Positions 54,394 through 62,396 of a DNA stretch of 64,000 bases are shown piece by piece. Numbering within the stretch: position 1 is the stretch's first letter; each line of letters begins with the position of its first letter. The notes below the pieces were generated by a model. The model was not told the origin of the DNA. It made no database searches and was given only the letters and a program-made list of their open reading frames with translations. Position numbers and translations under genes: made by a program. The stretch is from Sphingomonas sp. PP-CC-1A-547 (GTDB lineage: Bacteria; Pseudomonadota; Alphaproteobacteria; Sphingomonadales; Sphingomonadaceae), in assembly GCF_003610375.1 (NCBI RefSeq), contig NZ_RAPZ01000011.1:186001-250000 (forward strand). Direction: 5' to 3'.

Positions 54394-55407
54394 GTGATTG
54401 CGGACGGAACTGCCGAAATACCCAAGGCCCATGCGTGGGACCCCGACCATCTGCGGCTTGCGGTCACCGCCGCGGGTGTCGCCCTGTGGGCATGGAACGT
54501 CGACACCGACGCCTTCACGATGGACGAGCATGGCTTCGAACTGTGGGGCCTCCCGTGGCGCGCCGAAGTCACGTTCGAGGAATTGTCGGCGCATATCCAT
54601 CCGTCCGATCGCGACCGCGTCCGCTCCGCCTTCGCCGCCACCCGCGCGGTGCTCGGCAGCTACGAGACCGACTTCCGGATCATGATCGGTGAGGAGGTCC
54701 GCTGGATCTCGGCGCGCGGGCAGGGCGAGGATGTCGGGATCGTCGGACGGACGATGTTCGGCATCTTCCTCGACGTCACCGGCCGCAAGCAGGCGGAGGA
54801 AGGCAACGAACTGCTCGCCGGCGAAATGAGCCACCGCGTCAAGAACCTGCTGGCGATCGCGAGCGGCCTGACCGCGATAACCTCGCGCACCGCACCCAAT
54901 ACGCAAGACATGGCACGCGAACTGACGGAGCGGTTGAGCGCGCTGGGGCGGGCGCACGATCTCGTCCGACCATTGCCGGGTGGGCAAGGCGACGCGGCGT
55001 TGCTCGGTGACCTGCTCTCGGTGTTGCTGGCCCCCTATGACGACATGGGCGCCTTCAAGGGCCGCATTCGCGTCGCGGTCGAACGCATGGGCGTCGGCGA
55101 GAATGCTGCGACCGGACTAGGGCTGATCATCCACGAACTGGCGACCAACTCGATGAAATACGGCGCGTTGTCGGCACCGACCGGAACGCTCGACCTGTCC
55201 AGCACCGCGACCGACGACGAAGTGATCCTGACCTGGCTCGAACGCGGCGGTCCGGAAGTCGAAAGCCCGAATGCCGGGGAAGGCTTTGGCAGCAAGCTCG
55301 TCCGCCGTACCGTTGCCGGGCAGCTGGGGGGCTCGATCGCCTATGAATGGTCGACGGGCGGGGTGATCATCACGCTGACGATGCGGCGGGATCGGCTTTC
55401 ATCCTGA
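54394..55407 (+). CDS. PAS-domain HWE-family sensor histidine kinase
   Basis: 337 residues from GTG 54394. One PAS domain (about 20-130: LRLAVTAAGVALWAWNVDTD, HIHPSDRDRVRSAF), then the HWE/HisKA_2 dimerisation helix with phosphoacceptor His147 in EMSHRVKNLLAIASG, and an ATPase domain with IIHELATNSMKYGAL and the W-x-E motif TWLERGGP. Cytosolic, no membrane helix. In alphaproteobacteria HWE kinases often act on PhyR-type general-stress regulators or single receivers; none is adjacent here. Confidence 0.92.
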   Translation: MIADGTAEIPKAHAWDPDHLRLAVTAAGVALWAWNVDTDAFTMDEHGFELWGLPWRAEVTFEELSAHIHPSDRDRVRSAFAATRAVLGSYETDFRIMIGEEVRWISARGQGEDVGIVGRTMFGIFLDVTGRKQAEEGNELLAGEMSHRVKNLLAIASGLTAITSRTAPNTQDMARELTERLSALGRAHDLVRPLPGGQGDAALLGDLLSVLLAPYDDMGAFKGRIRVAVERMGVGENAATGLGLIIHELATNSMKYGALSAPTGTLDLSSTATDDEVILTWLERGGPEVESPNAGEGFGSKLVRRTVAGQLGGSIAYEWSTGGVIITLTMRRDRLSS

Positions 55408-55657
55408 CTGGCCTTCAACGCCCGGCCGTGAACACCGGGATAGTAGTTTAGTACCTGATTCGGGTGCAGGAATACTGCGGAAACATCCGCGGTCCGATGG
55501 GTTATGTCTCTGGGCAATATGAGTTTCGGGTCTGCCGGAGCGCGAACTCCCTTGCCCGTGCGACCCCATCGTTTTCACCAGCGCGGAGCAGCGCGGGATA
55601 TTCCCGCCGGCTTCGTCGTTTGAAGCCCCATCATCCACGTATCGAAGGAGATCATTC

Positions 55658-55942
55658 ATGAACACCGACACCCTCAGCGGCGCAGCAACGGACGTCAGCG
55701 GCAAGGTCAAGGAAACCCTCGGCGGCGCGATCGGCGACAAGTCGCTGCAGAGCGAAGGCGCAGCGGATCAGCTGACCGGTACCGTCCAGAAGACGGTCGG
55801 CCAGGCCAAGGACGTGGTCGAAGAGAACATCCGTCCGCTGGTCGACTATGTCCGCCAGTTCTCGAAGGAGCGTCCGTTCACCGCCGCAGCGGTTGCCGGT
55901 GTACTGGGTATCGCCCTGATCAACACGCTCCGCGGCAAGTAA
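55658..55942 (+). CDS. CsbD-family stress protein with C-terminal hydrophobic segment
   Basis: 94 residues after AAGGAGAT. CsbD-like N-terminal half (GKVKETLGGAIGDKSLQSEG, AADQLTGTVQ) and a DUF883-like C-terminal hydrophobic part (FTAAAVAGVLGIALINTL). CsbD proteins are induced by general stress; the mechanism is unknown. GGAAAC (55479) followed 15 nt later by GGTT is a poor match to an EcfG-type promoter. A GC-rich hairpin follows. Confidence 0.88.
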   Translation: MNTDTLSGAATDVSGKVKETLGGAIGDKSLQSEGAADQLTGTVQKTVGQAKDVVEENIRPLVDYVRQFSKERPFTAAAVAGVLGIALINTLRGK

Positions 55943-55954
55943 GCCTCGGCGTGT

Positions 55955-55984
55955 CGCGGCGGGGGCGCATGATAGCTCCCGCCG
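55955..55984 (+). terminator. Hairpin after csbD-family gene
   Basis: Stem GCGGCGGGGGC / GCTCCCGCCGC (one G-T pair), 12 bp past the stop codon, no T run. Confidence 0.5.
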
Positions 55985-56191
55985 CAATACCGTTACTCGC
56001 GTTACCGAAGACGTACGACGCCAAGCGCACTCGATCGTTGCGCTACTGATAAACAAGCCGCGCCTGGTCGATCGAACATCCGACGACCTCATCGTGAACC
56101 ACGCAACATCAATTCGCTGCAATTGCGGACCGTGATCCACGGTCGCGCTGCCGACGACCTATGTCGATCGGACGTCGGAGAGGAGACCCGC

Positions 56192-56464
56192 ATGACGGAT
56201 CATACGGATTACGAAACCGATTACGATTCCAACCTCGTCGTGGGACACCGCGAGCAGCGATCCGACGACGACTGGGACAAGGTCTGGAATACCGACGATC
56301 GCAACCGCGATACGCTCCGCAAGATCGAGTTCGGGCTGGCGGTGATCGCTGCAGGCGTAGCACTCGTCATGGTCCGCAGCGGATGGCTGCGGATGACCGC
56401 TCGACCGAACCATGTCGTGCCCTCGGCGGCCGATATTCACGTCCAGATGCCGCCGCCGCGCTAA
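56192..56464 (+). CDS. Small single-pass membrane protein (90 aa)
   Basis: From MTDHTDYETDYDSNLVVGHR after GAGAGGAGA. A very acidic N-terminal half (SDDDWDKVWNTDDRNRD), one membrane helix (KIEFGLAVIAAGVALVMVRS) and a short basic tail. No known family recognised. It lies between stress-type genes (CsbD and Hsp20). Confidence 0.75.
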   Translation: MTDHTDYETDYDSNLVVGHREQRSDDDWDKVWNTDDRNRDTLRKIEFGLAVIAAGVALVMVRSGWLRMTARPNHVVPSAADIHVQMPPPR

Positions 56465-56502
56465 AACCGGGCGCGTCGAATAACTAGCGCCCAAATAAAA
56501 GA

Positions 56503-56532
56503 ACGACTGCCAGCATTTGGGCTGGCAGTCGT
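56503..56532 (-). terminator. Rho-independent terminator of hsp20
   Basis: Perfect 12-bp stem ACGACTGCCAGC / GCTGGCAGTCGT with a 6-nt loop, followed on the minus strand by TTCTTTTATTT, just after the hsp20 stop. It could also stop the convergent 90-aa gene. Confidence 0.88.
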
Positions 56533-56540
56533 AATTCCTG

Positions 56541-57026
56541 TTACGCGGCGGAGCGTTCCGCCTGCTTGTCTTGGAGACGATCGCCGCTGCGATCATTGGC
56601 TGCGGCGCCGGTGATCTCGATCCGGCGCGGCTTCATCGCCTCGGGGATTTCGCGCTTCAGCGCGATGCGCAGCAGGCCGTTGTCGAAGCTTGCATTCTGG
56701 ACCTGCACGAAATCGGCAAGCTGGAAGCGGCGCTCGAACGCACGGGTTGCGATCCCGCGGTGGACGAAGCGGCCATCGTCGCGTTCGTCGGGCTTGCGCC
56801 CGCTGACCGTCAACTGGTTGTTCTGCGCGACGATCTCGATGTCGTCGGGGCGAAACCCGGCGACGGCGAGCGTGATCTGATAGCTGTCCTCACTCTCGCG
56901 TTCGATATCGAATGGCGGGTAGCCATCGACCGTTTCGGTCCGCGCGGTCGCTTCCAGCAAGTCGAACAGCCGGTCGAAACCAACCGTGGAACGACGGTAA
57001 GGCGTAAAGTCGAAGTTCGTCCTCAT
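56541..57026 (-). CDS. Small heat-shock protein Hsp20
   Basis: 161 residues from MRTNFDFTPYRRSTVGFDRL after AGGAGGATTT; a longer frame from 57149 covers the leader and is rejected. Alpha-crystallin domain at about 35-135: YPPFDIERESEDSYQITLAV, RPDDIEIVAQNNQLTVSGRK, HRGIATRAFERRFQLAD and FDNGLLRIALKREIPEAMKP with the IEI C-terminal tail motif. An ATP-independent chaperone of the IbpA class, holding unfolded proteins in the cytosol. Upstream sequence has a heat-shock-type promoter and a possible RNA thermometer. Confidence 0.95.
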   Translation of the reverse strand: MRTNFDFTPYRRSTVGFDRLFDLLEATARTETVDGYPPFDIERESEDSYQITLAVAGFRPDDIEIVAQNNQLTVSGRKPDERDDGRFVHRGIATRAFERRFQLADFVQVQNASFDNGLLRIALKREIPEAMKPRRIEITGAAANDRSGDRLQDKQAERSAA

Positions 57027-57117
57027 ATCCAAATCCTCCTCATGAGCAATCTGAGCACGAGGAGCACCGGTAAAGCCGATGCCCTCAGTCGCCGGACCGA
57101 TCGACGCGTCCGGCGAC
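57027..57117 (-). promoter_or_regulatory. Possible ROSE-type RNA thermometer in hsp20 leader
   Basis: The leader begins near a perfect 10-bp stem GTCGCCGGAC / GTCCGGCGAC (57088-57117) and ends with ATTGCTCATGAGGAGGAT just before the start codon, where TTGCTC can fold onto the AGGAGG ribosome site. ROSE elements of alphaproteobacterial small heat-shock genes have this design: stable upstream hairpins and a weak UUGCU-containing stem sequestering the ribosome site. Folding was not computed. Confidence 0.5.
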
Positions 57118-57122
57118 CGGGG

Positions 57123-57150
57123 AAATAATTTCGCGTCCGAAGGCGTCAAG
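57123..57150 (-). promoter_or_regulatory. RpoH-type promoter of hsp20
   Basis: Minus strand CTTGAC (57145-57150), 16-nt spacer, TTATTT (57123-57128). The CTTG -35 core fits alphaproteobacterial sigma-32 promoters, and transcription would start just before the leader hairpin. Confidence 0.5.
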
Positions 57151-57197
57151 ATTTCCGAATGAAATTTTTTGCTCCGGTCGCGAGCGGCTGCAATTCG

Positions 57198-57602
57198 CTA
57201 CTTGATGCGCTTCCACGACTGCGTCTTGCAGCCGAACCCCGCGAACATGCAGCCTTCGCCGACCAACGTGCGGGCATCGATCTGCGTGATCGTACCGGAC
57301 ACGGTCTGGCCGACATCGGGAATGAAGACCTCGCCGCTCCATCGTCCTGGCTCGTCCTCGACGAAATCGCGGAACAGTTCCTCGCCGACGAGCTGGTCGA
57401 CGCCGCCGCGCTGCGCGTCCTCGATCGCAGTGCGGCTCGCCCACACGACCGTCCCGCAGATCGCATCGCGACAGCGCTTGAAGGTCACGTGGACCGTGTT
57501 GTGCGGGTTGGCCCAGATCCCGGCGGGCGGCGGGGTTCGTGCCGCGGCGGGCGCGGCGACCAGCGAGAGTGCCAGGATTGCGGCCGAATATTTGAAAAGC
57601 AT
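57198..57602 (-). CDS. Secreted DUF2147 protein
   Basis: 134 residues with signal peptide MLFKYSAAILALSLVAAPAA (cleaved near AAAR). The DUF2147 core is seen: GIWANPHNTVHVTFKRCRDA, ICGTVVWA and the C-terminal CKTQSWKRI. Periplasmic; four cysteines in the mature part could form two disulfides. Members are widespread in proteobacteria with unknown function; some bind lipid-like ligands in structure. Starts 190 bp from the divergent LOV kinase. Confidence 0.88.
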   Translation of the reverse strand: MLFKYSAAILALSLVAAPAAARTPPPAGIWANPHNTVHVTFKRCRDAICGTVVWASRTAIEDAQRGGVDQLVGEELFRDFVEDEPGRWSGEVFIPDVGQTVSGTITQIDARTLVGEGCMFAGFGCKTQSWKRIK

Positions 57603-57792
57603 GTCATCCTCTCGGCTTTCCTACCGGATCGAACGTGCCAAACCTTGCTTCGAGCCCTGTCGAAAAGGTAAAACCGAAATTTCGATTGCCACCTATGCGG
57701 CTGATTTGGCTCAGTATCTAATGGTCGGCGTTGCGATGATTTGGTCTCTACCCTAAATACCGGGATTGGTGAGCATCGACGAGTAGACTGTT

Positions 57793-60414
57793 TTGACTGA
57801 TATCATCGACAGCGCCGTCGAAAGCGCCCCGAAAATGACGGCGGACGCAGAGCGGATCGCGGCCGAGCTGATCGCGCAGGACGTCGGCACCGATCCGTTC
57901 GTCGCGGCCGTGCGGGCCACGCGGATGCCGATGATCATCACCAATCCGCGATTACCCGACAATCCTGTCGTGTTCACCAACGACGCGTTCTGCCGGTTGA
58001 GCGGCTATAGTCGGGCGGAAATCCTTGGCCGGAATTGTCGGTTCCTGCAGGGGCCGGAGACCGATCCCGCGACTGTCGTCAAAATTCGCGAGGCGGTGCG
58101 GCAGGTCCGGCCGATCGAGATCGACATCCAGAACCACCGCAAGGACGGCGAGCTGTTCTGGAACCGCCTGTTGCTGGCGCCGGTCTACGACACCGAAGGC
58201 GTGCTTGCCTATTTCTTCGCCAGCCAGGTCGACGTGACGCTCGAGCGCGAACGGCTGCAGGGTCTGGAATCGAGCAATGCCGCGCTTCTGGCCGAGCTGA
58301 CCGACCGATTGCGGATGCAGCAGGAGCAGGAGCGCGAGCTGGCCTTCACGCTGAAGGCTGCCCGCTTTGGAACCTGGAGCCTGGAGATCGCCAGCAAGCA
58401 GCTGACTGCCTCCGATACGTGCAAGGAAATATTCGGCCGCCCCAGCCACGAGCCCTTCACCTACGAGGACCGGCTCGAGGCGATCCATCCCGAGGATAGG
58501 GCGAAAAGCGTTGCCGAGGTCCGTCGCTGCGTCGCGGAGGGTACCGACTATGACGTGATCTACCGCATCTATCGCCGGGATGGAGAACTGCGCTGGCTCG
58601 CCTCGCGCGGCCAGCCCTTCTTCAACACCGAGGGCGAGGCGTTGCGGATCGCCGGCGTCTCGACCGACATCACCGACCAGCGTCGCAGCGAGATCATGCG
58701 CGCGGCGCTCGTCGAACTGGGCGACGTGTTTCGCGACACGGACGAACCGGATGATATCTCGTTCGCGGCTGCGCGGATCATCGGCCAAACGGTTGGGGCG
58801 GATCGGGCGGGGTATGGCGAGATCGACGCCGACACGCTCACGATCATGCGCGACTGGAGTGCGCCGCGCGTCGCGCCCCTTTTCGGCAGCTTCGATCTAC
58901 GCAGCTTCGGAACGTACATCGACGATCTGAAAAATGGCGACGAAGTGTGTATCGAAGACGCGCACACCGATCCGCGGACGCGGTCGACGGTCGCCGCGCT
59001 CGAGGCGATTTCCGTCCGCGCGATCGTCAACATGCCGATCATGGAAAACGGACGGCTGGTCGCGATGCTCTATCTTGGCAGCGGCCGTGCACGGCAGTGG
59101 CGCGCGGACGAGGTGGCGTTCGTGCGCGAAGTCGCCGAGCGCACCCGGATCGCGACCGAACGGCGGCGCACGGAGCAGGAGCTCGCGGCCCTCGCGGCGT
59201 CGCTCGAACAGCAGGTCGCGGCGCGGACCGGCGAGCTCCAGCATGCCGAGGACGCGCTGCGCCAGTCGCAGAAGATGGAAGCGGTCGGCCAGCTTACCGG
59301 CGGCGTCGCGCATGATTTCAACAATCTGCTCACCGTCATCCGCTCGGCGACCGACTTGCTGAAGCGTCCGGACCTCAGCGCGGAACGGCGCGAACGCTAT
59401 ATCGACGCGATCTCCGACACCGCCGATCGTGCCGCGAAACTGACGGGGCAGCTGCTCGCCTTCGCGCGGCGGCAAGCGCTCCAGCCCGAGGTGATCGACG
59501 TGGGACAAAGCCTGCGCGTCATCGCCGATATGCTGGGCACGCTGACGGGCTCGCGGATCGTCATCGACATCGACGTGCCCGAGACGCCGCTGTTCACCAA
59601 CGTCGATCCGAGCCAGCTCGATACCGCGCTCGTGAATATGGCTGTCAACGCGCGCGACGCGATGGACGGCGCGGGTCATATCCTGATCGCGGTACGACCG
59701 GCATCGTTCATCCCGGCCGTCCGGTCGCATCCGGCCGTGCCGGGACGCTATGTAGCAATCTCGATGACCGACAGCGGCACGGGCATCGAACCCGAGAAAC
59801 TGGAACGGATCTTCGAGCCGTTCTTCACAACCAAGGGGGTCGGGCAGGGGACCGGCCTCGGGCTCAGCCAGGTGTTCGGGTTCGCCAAGCAGTCCGAGGG
59901 CGACATCGTCGTCGAAAGCCCGCCGGGCGAGGGCGCGACCTTCACCCTGTACCTGCCACAGGTCGACGAGAGCGACCGTCCGGTCGAGGACGACACCGTC
60001 CAGACGCTGGCCGACGGTCATGGAACCTGCGTGCTGGTCGTCGAGGACAACAGGGAAGTCGGGACGTTCACCACGCAGTCGCTGGCCGAGCTCGGCTATG
60101 TGACGGTGTGGGCGGCCAATGCGCAGGAGGCGCTGGCGGAGCTGGGCAAGGATGCCTCGCGCTTTGACATCGTCTTTTCGGACGTGGTCATGCCAGGGAT
60201 GAACGGCATCGAACTCGGCAAGGCGATTCGCGCGGACCATCCGAGCCTGCCGGTCGTGCTGACGTCGGGATACAGCAACATCCTCGCGCAGGACGGTACG
60301 CACGGGTTCGAGCTGCTCCACAAGCCGTATTCGGTCGAGCAATTGTCGCGCGTGCTGCGCAAGGCGGCGGGCTGGGGAAGCGCCGATAGAAGTTCGGACG
60401 GCTCGGCGGAATAA
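57793..60414 (+). CDS. LOV-PAS-GAF hybrid sensor histidine kinase with C-terminal receiver
   Basis: 873 residues. Start TTG 57793 ([13 protein letters not shown]); ATG at codon 15 is an alternative. LOV domain about 35-150 with [20 protein letters not shown] and the flavin-adduct Cys82 in [12 protein letters not shown] about 180-300 ([26 protein letters not shown]); GAF about 300-450; HisKA with His507 in [15 protein letters not shown]; HATPase ([32 protein letters not shown]); receiver with Asp797 in [13 protein letters not shown]. Blue light should form a cysteinyl-flavin bond and change kinase activity. Phosphate may pass to its own receiver; no output protein is adjacent. Confidence 0.94.
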   Translation: MTDIIDSAVESAPKMTADAERIAAELIAQDVGTDPFVAAVRATRMPMIITNPRLPDNPVVFTNDAFCRLSGYSRAEILGRNCRFLQGPETDPATVVKIREAVRQVRPIEIDIQNHRKDGELFWNRLLLAPVYDTEGVLAYFFASQVDVTLERERLQGLESSNAALLAELTDRLRMQQEQERELAFTLKAARFGTWSLEIASKQLTASDTCKEIFGRPSHEPFTYEDRLEAIHPEDRAKSVAEVRRCVAEGTDYDVIYRIYRRDGELRWLASRGQPFFNTEGEALRIAGVSTDITDQRRSEIMRAALVELGDVFRDTDEPDDISFAAARIIGQTVGADRAGYGEIDADTLTIMRDWSAPRVAPLFGSFDLRSFGTYIDDLKNGDEVCIEDAHTDPRTRSTVAALEAISVRAIVNMPIMENGRLVAMLYLGSGRARQWRADEVAFVREVAERTRIATERRRTEQELAALAASLEQQVAARTGELQHAEDALRQSQKMEAVGQLTGGVAHDFNNLLTVIRSATDLLKRPDLSAERRERYIDAISDTADRAAKLTGQLLAFARRQALQPEVIDVGQSLRVIADMLGTLTGSRIVIDIDVPETPLFTNVDPSQLDTALVNMAVNARDAMDGAGHILIAVRPASFIPAVRSHPAVPGRYVAISMTDSGTGIEPEKLERIFEPFFTTKGVGQGTGLGLSQVFGFAKQSEGDIVVESPPGEGATFTLYLPQVDESDRPVEDDTVQTLADGHGTCVLVVEDNREVGTFTTQSLAELGYVTVWAANAQEALAELGKDASRFDIVFSDVVMPGMNGIELGKAIRADHPSLPVVLTSGYSNILAQDGTHGFELLHKPYSVEQLSRVLRKAAGWGSADRSSDGSAE

Positions 60415-60445
60415 CGGAGAGGCTGCCGATCCGCGCGCGAAAGGC

Positions 60446-61273
60446 TCAGGCGGTCGGCGCCATCAAGGACCGGATCCGCTGCGCCGTTTCCGCGGTAGCC
60501 GGATTGTAGACGATCATCCCGAGTTCCGGCCGACCGTCGACGGCGAACGCCGAGAATTCGAGCTCGAGCAGGCCGTGTACCGGATGGTGAAGCCGCTTCA
60601 GCCCGTCCGCGTGCCGGGCAACGTTGTTGTCGCGCCACAACGCATCGAACTCGGGACTGAGCCGCGACAGTTCCTCGACCAGTTGGCTGATCTCCGCACC
60701 CGCACCTGCACGCGCGGCATCCGCGCGAAACGTACCGACGACATAGCGGGCGACGTTGAGCCAGTCCTCCTGCGCCGCCTTGATGCTCGCATTGGTGAAC
60801 ATCAGGCGCAGGATGTTGCGCTGGTCGCGGGGCAACGTCGCATAGTCCGTCAGCAGGGTCGCCGCCGCCGCGTTCCACGCGACCACGTCCCAGGTCGGCG
60901 TCTTGACGATCGCCGGGCTGAATTCGAGCGCATCCAGTACGCGCTGCAGCCGCGGCGTGACTTCGTCGGAGGCGCGATAGGTCGCTTCGGGCGGATGGCC
61001 GAGACCAAGCACGAACAGGTGCTCGCGCTCGGGCTCGGTCAGCATCAGGCCGCCGGCGATGCGGTTGAGGACGTCGGCCGACGGCGCGCCGCCGCGGCCC
61101 TGTTCGAGCCAGGTGTACCAAGTCGCCGAGATGTTAGCGCGCTGGGCGACTTCCTCGCGGCGCAGGCCGGGCGTCCGGCGCCGGCCGCCACTGAACCCGA
61201 ACGCCGCGGCGTCCATACGTGCCCGGCGATCGCGCAGGAACGTGCCGAGTGCATTGTCAGTCTCGATAGACAT
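60446..61273 (-). CDS. XRE-family regulator with MmyB-like ligand domain
   Basis: 275 residues from MSIETDNALGTFLRDRRARM; an ATG six bases upstream abuts the AGG ribosome site. Helix-turn-helix in the first third (GRRRTPGLRREEVAQRANIS ATWYTWLEQGRG) and a C-terminal MmyB-type PAS-like domain (LDALEFSPAIVKTPTWDVVA, LHHPVHGLLELEFSAF), which binds fatty acids in a characterised relative. Divergent from an epimerase-like gene 97 bp away, the likely target. Confidence 0.92.
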   Translation of the reverse strand: MSIETDNALGTFLRDRRARMDAAAFGFSGGRRRTPGLRREEVAQRANISATWYTWLEQGRGGAPSADVLNRIAGGLMLTEPEREHLFVLGLGHPPEATYRASDEVTPRLQRVLDALEFSPAIVKTPTWDVVAWNAAAATLLTDYATLPRDQRNILRLMFTNASIKAAQEDWLNVARYVVGTFRADAARAGAGAEISQLVEELSRLSPEFDALWRDNNVARHADGLKRLHHPVHGLLELEFSAFAVDGRPELGMIVYNPATAETAQRIRSLMAPTA

Positions 61274-61370
61274 CGCCATCCTGTTGAAGATTATACCATG
61301 ATAAGGTCACTACTTTTACAGGTGTCGAAGTACGCCCAAGTCTTGCTCCGGACAATATCGGAGAGTTTGG

Positions 61371-62276
61371 ATGCGTGTATTTTTGACGGGTGCGACGGGC
61401 TTCATCGGGTCGCGTATCGTGCCGGAACTGCTGAGTGCCGGACATGAGGTCTTGGGTCTTACCCGGTCGGATGCCGGCGCGCGGTCGCTGGTAGAGGCTG
61501 GCGCCGACGTACATTGCGGTGATCTCGTCGATCTCGACAGCCTGCGCAGCGGAGCAGAGCAGGCCGATGCGGTGATCCACACCGCGTTCGATCATGAGTT
61601 CACCAACTTCGTCGCAAACTGTGAAAAGGACCGCCGCGTGATCGGCGCGATGGGGGAGGTGCTCAAGGGGAGCGATCGTCCCATGATCATCACGTCGGGT
61701 ACCGGGATCGGCGATACTGGCCCGGGCAAGCCTGCGCTCGAGTCCGCGTTCAACCCCGACTACCCCAATCCGCGGATTGCATCGGAAAAGGCGGGGCAGG
61801 TGCTTCTGGAGGCGGGCGTAGACGTCCGCGTCATGCGGCTTCCGCAGGTCCACGATACCGTCAAGCAGGGGCTGATCACGCCATACGTCGATATCGCACG
61901 CGAGAAGGGCGTGGTCGCCTATGTCGGTGAGGGCGACAATCGCTGGCCCGCGGCGCACGTGCTGGACGTGGCGAAACTCTACGCGCTCGTGCTCGACAAG
62001 GGCGAGAAGGGCGCACGGTACAATGCCGTGGCGGAGGAAGGCGTCAGCGCGCGGGCGATCGCCGAAGTCGTCGCGGCCGGGCTGGGCCTGCCGACGCTAT
62101 CGCTGACTCAGGAGCAGGCGAACGATCATTTCGGCTGGTTCGGCATGTTCGCCTCGCTCGACATGCTCGCCTCCAGCGACTGGACGCGCGCGCAACTCGA
62201 CTGGAACCCGACCGGTCCGGGGCTAATCGCTGATCTAGAAGCGATGGACTATGCTGCGGGCCTAGTCGCCGCCTGA
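61371..62276 (+). CDS. NAD(P)-dependent epimerase/reductase (atypical extended SDR)
   Basis: 301 residues. N-terminal cofactor motif MRVFLTGATGFIGSRIVPEL, then IHTAFDHEFTNF and SGTGIGDTG. The canonical YxxxK is not obvious; the stretch DYPNPRIASEKAGQVLLEAG holds Lys at the matching place with RxxSE, as in an NAD-binding SDR branch. C-terminal substrate domain RWPAAHVLDVAKLYALVL. Substrate unknown. Followed by a strong hairpin. Confidence 0.9.
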   Translation: MRVFLTGATGFIGSRIVPELLSAGHEVLGLTRSDAGARSLVEAGADVHCGDLVDLDSLRSGAEQADAVIHTAFDHEFTNFVANCEKDRRVIGAMGEVLKGSDRPMIITSGTGIGDTGPGKPALESAFNPDYPNPRIASEKAGQVLLEAGVDVRVMRLPQVHDTVKQGLITPYVDIAREKGVVAYVGEGDNRWPAAHVLDVAKLYALVLDKGEKGARYNAVAEEGVSARAIAEVVAAGLGLPTLSLTQEQANDHFGWFGMFASLDMLASSDWTRAQLDWNPTGPGLIADLEAMDYAAGLVAA

Positions 62277-62282
62277 CCGGGC

Positions 62283-62322
62283 ATCCCGCTGGCGGCAATT
62301 TATAGTTTGCCGTCAGCGGGAT
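62283..62322 (+). terminator. Hairpin after epimerase gene
   Basis: 16-bp stem ATCCCGCTGGCGGCAA / TTGCCGTCAGCGGGAT with one G-U type pair, 7 bp after the stop. Confidence 0.65.
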
Positions 62323-62396
62323 ACGCGTCGAGCAGATGCCGCTTGCATCGGTGCGCGGCTCGGGACCATCCTGCGACATCGTCTATCGGGGGTCTC

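Noticed and set aside
57027..57149. 41-residue N-terminal extension of Hsp20
   Set aside because: It covers the leader and promoter; the crystallin gene has its own AGGAGG site and a typical start.
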